Shown here one piece after another: positions 1 to 7,172 of a DNA stretch of 36,729 nucleotides; position 1 is the stretch's first letter; the number at the start of each line of letters is the position of its first letter. A program made the position numbers and the translations under genes. Origin of the DNA: an uncultured Lachnospiraceae bacterium (GTDB taxonomy: Bacteria; Bacillota; Clostridia; Lachnospirales; Lachnospiraceae); assembly GCA_946552115.1 (NCBI GenBank), contig CAMNRH010000029.1:1-36729 (forward strand). Reading direction: 5' to 3'. The notes beneath the pieces are model-generated. The model was not told where the DNA came from. It searched no databases and worked only from the letters and a program-made list of their open reading frames with translations.

Positions 1-2
1 CA

Positions 3-2852
3 CTTATAGATAAAAAGAACATCCATAATAACAGGTTGCAGGTAATCAATCAGTATGTGATTGGCATAGACAACGGTGCAAAGCACGATAATCGCTATGA
101 TGTTACAGTATTGGTCAATGGTCTGCCTCTTGTGCATGTCGAGCTGAAGCGCAGAGGTGTTGCTATCCGTGAGGCATTCAACCAGATCAACCGTTACCAG
201 AGGGATTCTTTCTGGGCAGGATGCGGACTGTATGAGTATATTCAGATTTTTGTTATTTCCAATGGCACGAATACGAAATATTATTCCAACAGCACCAGAC
301 GAAATGCTGAAAAAGAGCATGAGAAAAGAGGAGCAAGTAAGACAAAGACCAGTAACAGCTTTGAGTTTACCTGTTTCTGGGCAGATGCAAACAACAGGGT
401 AATTCCTGATCTCATTGATTTTACTAAGACTTTTTTTGCAAAGCATACGCTTTTAAATATCCTGACAAAATACTGTATCTTCACGTCTGAGGATATGTTA
501 ATGGTTATGCGTCCGTATCAGATTACTGCAACGGAGCGTATATTAAATCGTATTGAGATTGCCAATAACTATAAAAAATACGGCAGTGTGGAAGGCGGCG
601 GATATATCTGGCACACGACTGGTTCCGGTAAAACGCTGACTTCATTTAAGACGGCAAGGCTTGCATCGAAGCTGTCGCATATTGATAAAGTGCTGTTCGT
701 GGTTGATCGCAAGGATTTGGATTATCAGACCATGAAAGAATATGACCGTTTTGAAAAGGGTGCTGCCAACAGCAACACTTCTACTGCTATACTGAAACGT
801 CAGTTGGAAGATCCGGATGCACATATCATTATTACTACAATACAGAAACTGGCTACTTTTATAAAAAAGAATCCGGGGCATGAAGTGTATATGAAGCACA
901 TCGTCATTATTTTTGATGAATGCCACCGCAGCCAGTTCGGAGATATGCACGCGGCTATTGTAAAGAACTTTAAGAAATATCATCTGTTCGGATTTACAGG
1001 AACACCGATTTTTTCCGTAAATTCCGGAAGAGCAAAGAATCAGGAGCTCTTTACCACAGGACAAACCTTTGGAGATCAGCTTCACAGCTACACAATTGTG
1101 GATGCTATCAATGATAAAAATGTCCTTCCATTTCGGGTAGACTATATCAAGACGATGGATACGGATGAGGAAATCACAGATGAGATGGTCTGGGATATTA
1201 ACCGGGAGACGGTTATGATGGCTCCTGAGCGTATCCGTATCGTGACGCAGTATATATTGGAACATTTTGATCAGAAGACTTATCGTGGAGATAAAACATA
1301 CATATACAATACGTTGACCAATATTGCAGAGGTAGCGTCTGCCAAGCGTGATGAAGTGGAGGGAATTAAGCGGAAACAGCGTATCAGTGGGTTCAATTCT
1401 ATCTTTGCGGTATCGAGCGTACCGATGGCAAAATTGTATTATCAGGAATTCAAGAAGCAGATGGCTGCAGATCCGATCAGGAAACTGCGCATTGCGATCA
1501 TATTCAGTTACGGTGCAAATGAAGAAGAGTCAGACGGCATTTTAGATGAGGAAAATTCTGAGGAAACTTCCGCTCTTGATCAGTCGTCCAGAGATTTTCT
1601 GGAAGAGGCTATCAAGGACTATAATCAAATGTTCCATACGAACTATGATACCTCCAGTGAAAAGTTCCAGAATTACTATAAAGATGTGTCGCTTCGTATG
1701 AAGAATAAGGAATTGGATATCCTGATCGTAGTAAATATGTTCCTTACAGGTTTTGACGCCACAACTATGAATACGCTGTGGGTGGATAAGAATCTGAAGA
1801 TGCACGGCTTGATACAGGCATTCTCCCGTACCAATCGTATCTTGAATTCCATTAAAACCTTTGGAAATATTGTTTGTTTCCGTAATCTGCAAAAGCTTGT
1901 GGACAGTGCCATTTCCTTGTTTGGGGATAAGAATGCCGGAGGCATTGTTCTGTTGCAGAGCTTTAAGGACTATTACTATGGATATGAGTCTGTCGATGGA
2001 AAGCAGATGCCGGGATACGTGGATCTGATGGAAGACTTGAATCATAATTTTCCGCTGTCAGAACCGCAAATTGTCGGAGAGCAGAACCAGAAAGACTTTA
2101 TTGCACTGTTTGGTGCAATTCTCCGTATGCGGAATCTCTTGCTTTCTTTTGATGAGTTTAAGGGCAATGAACTGATTTCCGAGCGTGATTTGCAGGATTA
2201 TCTCGGACGCTATCAGGATTTGCGGGATGAATGGAAGCGTAAACGGCAGGAGAGTACGGACATCACAGATGATGTGGTCTTCGAAATTGAGCTGATTCGG
2301 CAGATAGAGATCAATATTGATTATATACTTATGCTCGTAAAGAAGTACCATGATACTCACTGTGAAGATAAGGAAGTGCTGATAACTATCAGCAAGGCAA
2401 TTGACGCCAGTCCGGAGCTGCGGAGTAAGAAAAAACTCATAGAAACTTTTATTGCAGGAATCAATGACGTGGATGATGTCATGAATGAATGGCATGAGTT
2501 TGTGGTGGAACAGCGTGAACGCGATCTTGATATGATTATTGCGGAAGAAAAACTGAAGCCGGAAAATACGCGGAAATTTTTAGAGAATGCGTTTCGGGAT
2601 GGAGAAATCAAAACAACCGGGATAGACATAGATAAGCTCATGCCTCCAATCTCCCGCTTTGGCGGCGGTGGCAGAGCGAAGAAAAAACAGGGTGTTATTG
2701 ATAAGCTGAAGACATTTTTTGAAAAATATTTTGGCATTGGAGGTTCTGCATCCTTTACTGAACCGAGACGTAAGACGATTACTTATGATTTTGACAGACA
2801 GGAGATGTTGTCGATGGTAGCAGAGCCCAAAACGCCATACGGAGAAAAATAA
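3..2852 (+). CDS. hsdR: Type I restriction enzyme R subunit (5' truncated by window edge)
   Basis: This is the motor and nuclease subunit of a type I restriction-modification complex, which cuts unmethylated DNA after ATP-driven translocation. The frame is open to the left window edge, so the real start lies outside; the TTG at 36 is internal. Numbering residues from that TTG, the PD-(D/E)xK nuclease core is D22...E36-L-K38. The superfamily 2 helicase motifs follow: Walker A TGSGKT at 195-200, DECH at 294-297, then FTGTP, and the motif VI segment QAFSRTNR. About 950 visible codons against a usual length near 1000-1050 suggest that roughly 100 residues are missing upstream. The C-terminus is intact, with a stop at 2850-2852. 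hsdM and hsdS are not in the window and would be expected upstream. The family call is firm; activity cannot be judged. Confidence 0.95.
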   Translation, partial: LIDKKNIHNNRLQVINQYVIGIDNGAKHDNRYDVTVLVNGLPLVHVELKRRGVAIREAFNQINRYQRDSFWAGCGLYEYIQIFVISNGTNTKYYSNSTRRNAEKEHEKRGASKTKTSNSFEFTCFWADANNRVIPDLIDFTKTFFAKHTLLNILTKYCIFTSEDMLMVMRPYQITATERILNRIEIANNYKKYGSVEGGGYIWHTTGSGKTLTSFKTARLASKLSHIDKVLFVVDRKDLDYQTMKEYDRFEKGAANSNTSTAILKRQLEDPDAHIIITTIQKLATFIKKNPGHEVYMKHIVIIFDECHRSQFGDMHAAIVKNFKKYHLFGFTGTPIFSVNSGRAKNQELFTTGQTFGDQLHSYTIVDAINDKNVLPFRVDYIKTMDTDEEITDEMVWDINRETVMMAPERIRIVTQYILEHFDQKTYRGDKTYIYNTLTNIAEVASAKRDEVEGIKRKQRISGFNSIFAVSSVPMAKLYYQEFKKQMAADPIRKLRIAIIFSYGANEEESDGILDEENSEETSALDQSSRDFLEEAIKDYNQMFHTNYDTSSEKFQNYYKDVSLRMKNKELDILIVVNMFLTGFDATTMNTLWVDKNLKMHGLIQAFSRTNRILNSIKTFGNIVCFRNLQKLVDSAISLFGDKNAGGIVLLQSFKDYYYGYESVDGKQMPGYVDLMEDLNHNFPLSEPQIVGEQNQKDFIALFGAILRMRNLLLSFDEFKGNELISERDLQDYLGRYQDLRDEWKRKRQESTDITDDVVFEIELIRQIEINIDYILMLVKKYHDTHCEDKEVLITISKAIDASPELRSKKKLIETFIAGINDVDDVMNEWHEFVVEQRERDLDMIIAEEKLKPENTRKFLENAFRDGEIKTTGIDIDKLMPPISRFGGGGRAKKKQGVIDKLKTFFEKYFGIGGSASFTEPRRKTITYDFDRQEMLSMVAEPKTPYGEK

Positions 2853-3005
2853 ATCATAAATGTGAAAAATTTTGCGGTGCCATTTAGAGTGACGTTACAG
2901 TGCCAATACAGTGACATTTTTAAGGGCAATTACAGAAAAACAGAACTCATGGTTTGGTCAGGATTTTGTTCTTCATATGGTTATCGATAGAAATGGAGAG
3001 GGATA

Positions 3006-3138
3006 ATGTACGGAAGACAAGATCATTAAGGTTTCATGCCCGTGCTGCAAGAATGGAAAGTTATTTGATGTGATGCCCGATACGGAAAGTATCATACAGA
3101 TTAAATGTCCCTATTGTAAAAGGATAATACAAGAATGA
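3006..3138 (+). pseudogene. Small zinc-ribbon protein, frameshifted
   Basis: A good ribosome site (GGAGAGGG, 2995-3002) sits 3 bases before ATG 3006, but that frame stops after seven codons (MYGRQDH). One base over, a second frame running to TGA 3136-3138 reads VSCPCCKNGKLFDVMPDTES and then IKCPYCKRIIQE. These are two CxxC knuckles typical of a small zinc ribbon of the Com or cysteine-rich type found on mobile elements. Removing a single base near 3018 would join the start to the zinc-ribbon frame, so I call a frameshifted pseudogene. An unusual non-ATG start for the second frame is the alternative. The function of the intact form is unknown. Confidence 0.45.
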
Positions 3139-3375
3139 AACTAGATAAGGATAAAAATTAAGTATTTGTTTAAGACGATACGATTGGGATTATATATGTT
3201 GATCTTCTCACAACCGACAGGTTCAATTATTTTCTTTCTCGGAAAGTAAAGACACGACGTAGGATGTGCAGAAAAATTGCCCTGTGATAGTGTCCACAAA
3301 AATAGCGAGCATCGGATTGTATCAGCCACAATCCCGTCTTTCAATATATTTCTGATAAATAATATAAAGAGCCAC

Positions 3376-3404
3376 TTGAAAATCAAGCAGCTCTCATGTA
3401 TAAT
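3376..3404 (+). promoter_or_regulatory. Promoter of candidate antitoxin RNA
   Basis: TTGAAA at 3376-3381 and TATAAT at 3399-3404 are separated by exactly 17 bases, a near-consensus vegetative promoter. No ribosome site or plausible reading frame follows. The transcript would run into the stem at 3460-3504, which makes a short noncoding RNA the simplest product. Confidence 0.75.
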
Positions 3405-3410
3405 CTACTT

Positions 3411-3508
3411 AGAAGTGATCGGAATTGAATCTCCGATTGCCCTCAGTAAAAATGATTATAAGAAATAAGCATCCAAACTTGGGCGGTAGGGATGCTTATT
3501 TCTTTTTA
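3411..3508 (+). ncRNA. Candidate type I antitoxin RNA, convergent with toxin mRNA
   Basis: A transcript of about 100 nucleotides is predicted from the promoter at 3376-3404 to the U-tract at 3503-3507. It contains a small hairpin (ATCGGA 3418-3423 pairing with TCCGAT 3432-3437) and ends in the shared stem 3460-3474/3490-3504. That stem is complementary to the last codons and stop of the 26-residue peptide gene on the other strand. Convergent RNAs with overlapping 3' ends are the known arrangement of TxpA/RatA-type and related type I toxin-antitoxin pairs. Ends are estimated and the role is inferred. Confidence 0.6.
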
Positions 3509-3509
3509 T
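3460..3509. terminator. Shared bidirectional terminator of toxin mRNA and antitoxin RNA
   Basis: A perfect 15-bp inverted repeat (3460-3474 with 3490-3504) surrounds a 15-base loop and is followed on plus by a T-run. The minus-strand continuation is also T-rich, though weaker. The toxin stop codon lies inside the right arm, so the two convergent RNAs can pair over this whole element. Confidence 0.7.
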
Positions 3510-3576
3510 GATTGTCTATGTAAGACAGAGCCGCAAACAATACAAGTAATAATGTAAGAACTTCCATTATACTCAT
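3496..3576 (-). CDS. 26-residue membrane peptide, putative holin-like type I toxin
   Basis: The gene reads MSIMEVLTLLLVLFAALSYI followed by DNHKKK. This is a short N-terminus, one hydrophobic helix (about residues 4-19) and a charged, lysine-rich tail. That pattern, with MS-x-x-E at the start and KKK at the end, matches the small putative holin-like toxins of Firmicutes, which insert in the cell membrane. The ATG at 3574-3576 follows an AGAGGG Shine-Dalgarno sequence with 9-base spacing, and a strong promoter lies at 3657-3685. The Shine-Dalgarno is half of a 6-bp stem in the leader (3586-3591 with 3603-3608), as expected for a toxin whose translation is held down. A convergent RNA covers its 3' end. 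Toxicity is inferred, not shown. Confidence 0.72.
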   Translation of the reverse strand: MSIMEVLTLLLVLFAALSYIDNHKKK

Positions 3577-3585
3577 AGGGCATCA

Positions 3586-3608
3586 CCCTCTTTCGTCAGA
3601 CTAGAGGG
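3586..3608 (-). promoter_or_regulatory. Leader hairpin sequestering the toxin ribosome site
   Basis: On the minus strand CCCTCT (3608-3603) can pair with AGAGGG (3591-3586) across an 11-base loop. The second arm is the ribosome-binding sequence of the 26-residue peptide, so folding would block initiation. Confidence 0.5.
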
Positions 3609-3656
3609 CATCCATCGAAAAATCGCATCCTACTTTCTTTTCAATTACACGAGTTC

Positions 3657-3685
3657 ATTATAACATATGGAAAGCTGATACTCAA
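3657..3685 (-). promoter_or_regulatory. Promoter of the small toxin gene
   Basis: Read on minus, TTGAGT (3685-3680), a 17-base spacer and a perfect TATAAT (3662-3657) form a strong promoter. The predicted start near 3650 gives a leader of about 75 nucleotides before the ATG. Confidence 0.75.
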
Positions 3686-3893
3686 TCAAAAGAACCTATG
3701 TATAGGTCAAAAAATTTATCCTTATCTGGTATCAATCAAATTTCATTACATAATAAAAAGATTCGTGCTGAGCGAATAGGTGCATGACAATTTATGGCAA
3801 TTAATGCCTGACGAAGCGACAGGTAAGACTTTGCGCTTTGTCAAGCATTTTTATTCTGCAGAAATATCAATGTTTAAAATGTCGGAAATATTA

Positions 3894-4253
3894 TCATAAA
3901 TAGTGAATATTGAATGCCTTATTCGTAATAAATAATGCATCCATATCTTCGTCGGCTGCACCATGATACATGGTGGAGCCTTCTTTAAACCATACGAAGC
4001 TTCCCGGTCCATAATTTCCCTCGCTTGTTGTTAAGGTTCCTTTCAAAACGTAGAATCCATGTGCACAGTCGTGCGTGTGAAGCGGGACAAGGCAGCCCTT
4101 GGGGTAACGCAGCATTTTAATTGTCATGCCGGTGTCGCTGTCGTCTAATAATACCTGCTGGTAGCTGACCTTTCCTGTAGTGGAGCTTACATGTTCATGA
4201 TTTTCGATTACAATATCGTCCTTGCTGAAGATAATTGAAGCTGAATTTTCCAT
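3894..4253 (-). CDS. Single-domain cupin protein
   Basis: This 119-residue protein is a single small beta-barrel cupin. Motif 1 is GCLVPLHTHDCAHGFYVLKG, giving metal-ligand candidates H59, H61 and H65; H65 occupies the position where most cupins have glutamate. Motif 2 supplies H97 in GSTMYHG. A four-histidine site is compatible with an iron, manganese or zinc enzyme or a metal-dependent sensor. There is no signal peptide, so it is cytosolic. The ATG follows AAAGGAG with good spacing, and a consensus promoter lies at 4305-4333. It diverges from the sugar ABC/kinase operon across 364 bases, so it may act on or sense the same sugar. The reaction is unknown. Confidence 0.8.
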   Translation of the reverse strand: MENSASIIFSKDDIVIENHEHVSSTTGKVSYQQVLLDDSDTGMTIKMLRYPKGCLVPLHTHDCAHGFYVLKGTLTTSEGNYGPGSFVWFKEGSTMYHGAADEDMDALFITNKAFNIHYL

Positions 4254-4304
4254 AGTGATTCTCCTTTCCTAAGAATATTGGAATGTATTTATTGAACGGT
4301 TTTC

Positions 4305-4333
4305 ATATTAAACAGGTTGGAGAAAAATGTCAA
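4305..4333 (-). promoter_or_regulatory. Promoter of the cupin gene
   Basis: On minus, TTGACA (4333-4328), a 17-base spacer and TAATAT (4310-4305) lie about 50 bases upstream of the cupin ATG. Confidence 0.7.
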
Positions 4334-4519
4334 TATACAGAACCGAAAAATAAGGAAATAAGAAATAATATTGCATAATAATTATAAATACATATATTTT
4401 AAATATATATATAATATATAATATATCCATAAAAAATAAACAAAAAATAGTACAAATATAATAATAAAAACACAAATAAAATAAAATGATAATGTAATAT
4501 AATACTAAAAAATAACAAA

Positions 4520-4563
4520 TGACACAAAAATAATAAATAATTAGCAATTGACACAAAAATAAT
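4520..4563 (+). repeat. Exact 15-bp direct repeat, candidate operator
   Basis: TGACACAAAAATAAT occurs at 4520-4534 and again at 4549-4563, 29 bp apart (close to three helical turns). The second copy includes most of the -35 box (4548-4553). This placement suits a regulator competing with or contacting RNA polymerase. The SorC-family protein encoded in the same operon is the natural candidate, although operators of that family are often inverted rather than direct repeats. Confidence 0.5.
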
Positions 4564-4576
4564 TAAGAGATATAAT
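4548..4576 (+). promoter_or_regulatory. Main promoter of the sugar transport operon
   Basis: A perfect TTGACA (4548-4553), 17-base spacer and perfect TATAAT (4571-4576) precede the GTG start at 4618 by about 40 bases. A consensus promoter this strong implies control by repression. Confidence 0.8.
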
Positions 4577-4617
4577 GTGAAAAACAAAACAGAAGAAATT
4601 TTGTGGAGGTGATGTGA

Positions 4618-6138
4618 GTGGGTGATTTAAAAGAGAATGCAGCAAAGCCAATACTTGAATTAAGAGATATAGGGAAAAGATATGGCGCGGTGGAGGTGCT
4701 TCGTAATATAGACTTTAAGCTGTATCCCGGCGAGGTGCATGCGCTGATGGGAGAAAACGGGGCAGGGAAATCTACATTGTCCAAAATAATATCAGGTGTA
4801 ATTAAAAAAAGTCAGGGCGCCATGTATGTAAACAGCGAAAGCTATGAGCCTGAGAATACCGATGATGCGAAAGCACATGGAATTTCGATTGTTCATCAGG
4901 AATTTAATTTGATTCCGGTTTTAAGTGTAGCGACAAATATATTTTTGGGAAAGGAATATAGAAAGGGCGGTATTCTTGACGAGAGGAGGCATCAGGCGCA
5001 GGCGAAAGAACTGCTGGAGCAATTGGGACTGGATATTCCGGTTGGTATTAAGGTGCGGGAACTCAGCATTGCGCAGCAGCAGATGGTTGAAATCGCAAAA
5101 TGTCTTTCGGACGGAAGCCAGATTATTATTATGGATGAGCCCTCGGCGACACTTACACTGAATGAGACAAAGCAGCTTTTTAAGATTATAGAATCTCTGA
5201 GAAATAAGGGAGTGGCGTTTATTTATATCTCACATAAGATGGATGAGATTTTCCAGATTTCCCAGAAGATAACAGTTTTGCGTGACGGCAATGAGATTGG
5301 AAGCTTTCCGACGGAGGATATGACAGAGGATAAGCTGGTGGGGTTGATGGTTGGGAGGCAAATATCGTCCATGTATAATCATGAAAATTATACGCAGGCC
5401 GAGACAGTTTTAAAGGTTTCCAATCTTAAGGCAGGGAAAACGGTGAAGGACGTCAGCTTTTCCCTGAAAAAAGGAGAGGTTTTAGGATTTGGCGGACTTG
5501 TCGGAGCCGGGAGAAGCGAGCTTATGAAAATGCTTTTTGGGGAGCTTGCATTTGAAACCGGAGAGATAGAATTATTTGGGAATAAAATGAACCGACCGGT
5601 CATTAAAAAAATGATAGAAGCAGGTTTTATCTATCTGACGGAGAACAGAAAAGAAGAGGGATTGATTCTTACAAAAACAATTAAAGAAAATATCACCCTG
5701 TCTGTTATGAAAAAGATGCTTAAGGGCGGCCTTATAAGCAATGCAAAGGAAGTGGAAATTGCGGATAGGATGGTAAAGGAGCTGGATATAAGGCTGAACA
5801 ATATTAATCAGAGGATGACGGAGCTAAGCGGCGGGAATCAGCAAAAGGTAGTTATTGCAAAATGGCTTGCGACGAATCCCAGAATCCTGGTGCTGGACGA
5901 GCCGACAAGAGGAATTGACGTCGGAGCAAAGCATGAGATTTATCAGGTGATTAACCGGCTGTGTAAGCAGGGAATGTCCATAATTATTATATCAAGTGAG
6001 ATGCCGGAGCTTATAGGGATGTGCGACCGTGTCATTATTATGGCGGAAGGGAAAATTACCGGGGAATTATCCGGGGAAGAGATTACGGAAGAAAATATTA
6101 TGGCAAAGGCTGTTTTGAGAGGATACAGCATAGCGTAA
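4618..6138 (+). CDS. Sugar ABC transporter ATPase with two ATP-binding domains (RbsA-like)
   Basis: This 506-residue protein has tandem ATP-binding domains, the RbsA/MglA/LsrA plan for sugar importers. Domain 1 has Walker A GENGAGKST (about 45-53), signature LSIAQQQMVEIAK and Walker B IIIMDEPSA. Domain 2 has the family's degenerate Walker A GLVGAGRSE, a canonical LSGGNQQKVVIAK and LVLDEPTRGID. The start is GTG 4618, with GGAGG nine bases upstream; no ATG fits the ribosome site better. It is the first gene of the operon, 15 bases ahead of the permease, and works at the inner face of the membrane. The substrate cannot be read from this subunit. Confidence 0.93.
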   Translation: MGDLKENAAKPILELRDIGKRYGAVEVLRNIDFKLYPGEVHALMGENGAGKSTLSKIISGVIKKSQGAMYVNSESYEPENTDDAKAHGISIVHQEFNLIPVLSVATNIFLGKEYRKGGILDERRHQAQAKELLEQLGLDIPVGIKVRELSIAQQQMVEIAKCLSDGSQIIIMDEPSATLTLNETKQLFKIIESLRNKGVAFIYISHKMDEIFQISQKITVLRDGNEIGSFPTEDMTEDKLVGLMVGRQISSMYNHENYTQAETVLKVSNLKAGKTVKDVSFSLKKGEVLGFGGLVGAGRSELMKMLFGELAFETGEIELFGNKMNRPVIKKMIEAGFIYLTENRKEEGLILTKTIKENITLSVMKKMLKGGLISNAKEVEIADRMVKELDIRLNNINQRMTELSGGNQQKVVIAKWLATNPRILVLDEPTRGIDVGAKHEIYQVINRLCKQGMSIIIISSEMPELIGMCDRVIIMAEGKITGELSGEEITEENIMAKAVLRGYSIA

Positions 6139-6153
6139 AGGAGAAAAACAGAT

Positions 6154-7128
6154 ATGAAAGAGACGAGTAAAAAAATAAAACAGATGATATCCGGGCTGGG
6201 TGTCTTGTGGATATTATTCCTGCTTATGATAGCGCTGTCATTTTTGACGGAACAGTTTATGACGGTTAATAACATGCTGAATGTGTCAAGGCAGGTGGTT
6301 GTTACTGCAGTTTTAGGAATCGGGGTGACGTTTGTTATTATTACGGGAGGAATTGATTTGTCGGTGGGCTCTGTATTGGCGGTTACGGCAATTATTTCCG
6401 CAATGATTGTTAATCAGACCGGCTCGGCGGCTTTGGCGTTTGCGGCCGCAATTGCTTCGGGGATGCTGATAGGAGCGGCGCAGGGATTTATTATAACAAG
6501 ATTTCATGTAGCGCCGTTTGCGATTACATTGGGAGGAATGTCAATCTTCCGCGGTGTGTCTCTTTTGCTGACGAACGGAATACCGATTAGTAACATGCCG
6601 TCTCAGTACAGATGGCCGGGAGCCGGAACAATCTATATCGGAACAATTGCAATACCTGTTCCTGTTATTATATTAATTTTCCTTGCTGTTATAGTAGCGG
6701 TTCTTCTTAACAAAACAAGAATAGGACGCTATATATTTGCAATCGGGTCGAATGAAAATACAGCCAGATTATCAGGAATTCATGTAAATAAATATAAGAT
6801 TATCACATATATGATTTCGGGCTTATGCTGTGCAATTGCCGGTATTTTGCTGACGGGCAGGATTAACTCGGCCAGCCCCTCGGCGGGAGACGGGTATGAG
6901 ATGGACGCGATAGCGGCGGCAGTTATAGGCGGAACGAGTATGGCCGGCGGAGAGGGGACAATATCCGGAACGATTATCGGAGCTTTGATTATCCAGGTTA
7001 TACAAAATGGCTTGAATCTGATGCAGATCAATGCGTTTTGGCAGAATGTGGCAGTCGGGGCAATTATTATCGTAGCGATTGTTGCGGATGGTATCCGAAT
7101 ACAGATGATGAAGCGTAAAAATAATTAA
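6154..7128 (+). CDS. Sugar ABC transporter permease (RbsC-like)
   Basis: A 324-residue, very hydrophobic protein of the BPD_transp_2 family (RbsC, LsrC, XylH). It has about eight to ten membrane helices from residue 14 to the C-terminus. The family stretch ITGGIDLSVGSVLA is near residues 62-75, and the cytoplasmic coupling region ending GGTSMAGGEGTISGT contacts the ATPase. Only one permease gene is present, so the channel is presumably a homodimer as in ribose systems, unlike the LsrC/LsrD pair. The ribosome site AAGGAG precedes ATG 6154, and the gene sits between ATPase and binding protein in the same operon. Confidence 0.93.
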   Translation: MKETSKKIKQMISGLGVLWILFLLMIALSFLTEQFMTVNNMLNVSRQVVVTAVLGIGVTFVIITGGIDLSVGSVLAVTAIISAMIVNQTGSAALAFAAAIASGMLIGAAQGFIITRFHVAPFAITLGGMSIFRGVSLLLTNGIPISNMPSQYRWPGAGTIYIGTIAIPVPVIILIFLAVIVAVLLNKTRIGRYIFAIGSNENTARLSGIHVNKYKIITYMISGLCCAIAGILLTGRINSASPSAGDGYEMDAIAAAVIGGTSMAGGEGTISGTIIGALIIQVIQNGLNLMQINAFWQNVAVGAIIIVAIVADGIRIQMMKRKNN

Positions 7129-7172
7129 GATATCAATAAAAATCATATATATTTCAAAGGAGGAAGAACACA

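Larger units (their letters stand above)
2853..3495. other. Degenerate intergenic stretch after hsdR
   Basis: No intact long gene is supported here. A short open frame covers about 2893-3006. It carries the peptide stretch ITEKQNSWFGQDFVLHMVID, which I do not recognise, and ends at TAA 3004-3006. A frameshifted zinc-ribbon remnant follows at 3006-3138. From 3139 to 3375 I see nothing convincing. From 3376 onwards the antitoxin-RNA promoter and terminator are listed separately. The stretch reads like decayed accessory DNA at the edge of a restriction island. Confidence 0.5.
3577..3893. other. Intergenic stretch between toxin gene and cupin gene
   Basis: The left half holds the toxin leader and promoter. 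On plus, an open frame from GTG 3780 to TAA 3897-3899 reads HDNLWQLMPDEATGKTLRF and continues for 18 more residues. Just upstream, in another frame, is KIRAERIGA. It lacks a ribosome site and looks like a decayed C-terminal gene fragment. I do not recognise its family. Confidence 0.4.
4254..4617. promoter_or_regulatory. AT-rich divergent control region of the sugar cluster
   Basis: This gap carries both divergent promoters and, between them (about 4360-4540), an almost pure A/T stretch likely to be bent or easily melted. Reading frames inside it are low-complexity and have no ribosome sites, so I do not call genes. The operator-like repeat and main promoter are listed separately. Confidence 0.7.

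Noticed and set aside
642-1265. 207-codon frame antisense to hsdR
   Set aside because: Shadow of the strongly supported hsdR helicase region; no independent start signal.
3141-3386. 81-codon minus-strand frame in the gap after hsdR
   Set aside because: No ribosome site and no recognisable protein pattern; a TTGAAA-17-TACAAT sequence on minus (3316-3344) lies inside it but has no product to drive.
3277-3468. 63-codon plus-strand frame ending in the shared terminator
   Set aside because: Starts at a TTG without a ribosome site and spans the antitoxin-RNA promoter; better explained as noncoding.
4308-4587. Two overlapping minus-strand frames rich in Tyr, Ile, Phe and Leu
   Set aside because: They lie in the almost pure A/T control region, have no ribosome sites and overlap both promoters; composition alone explains them.
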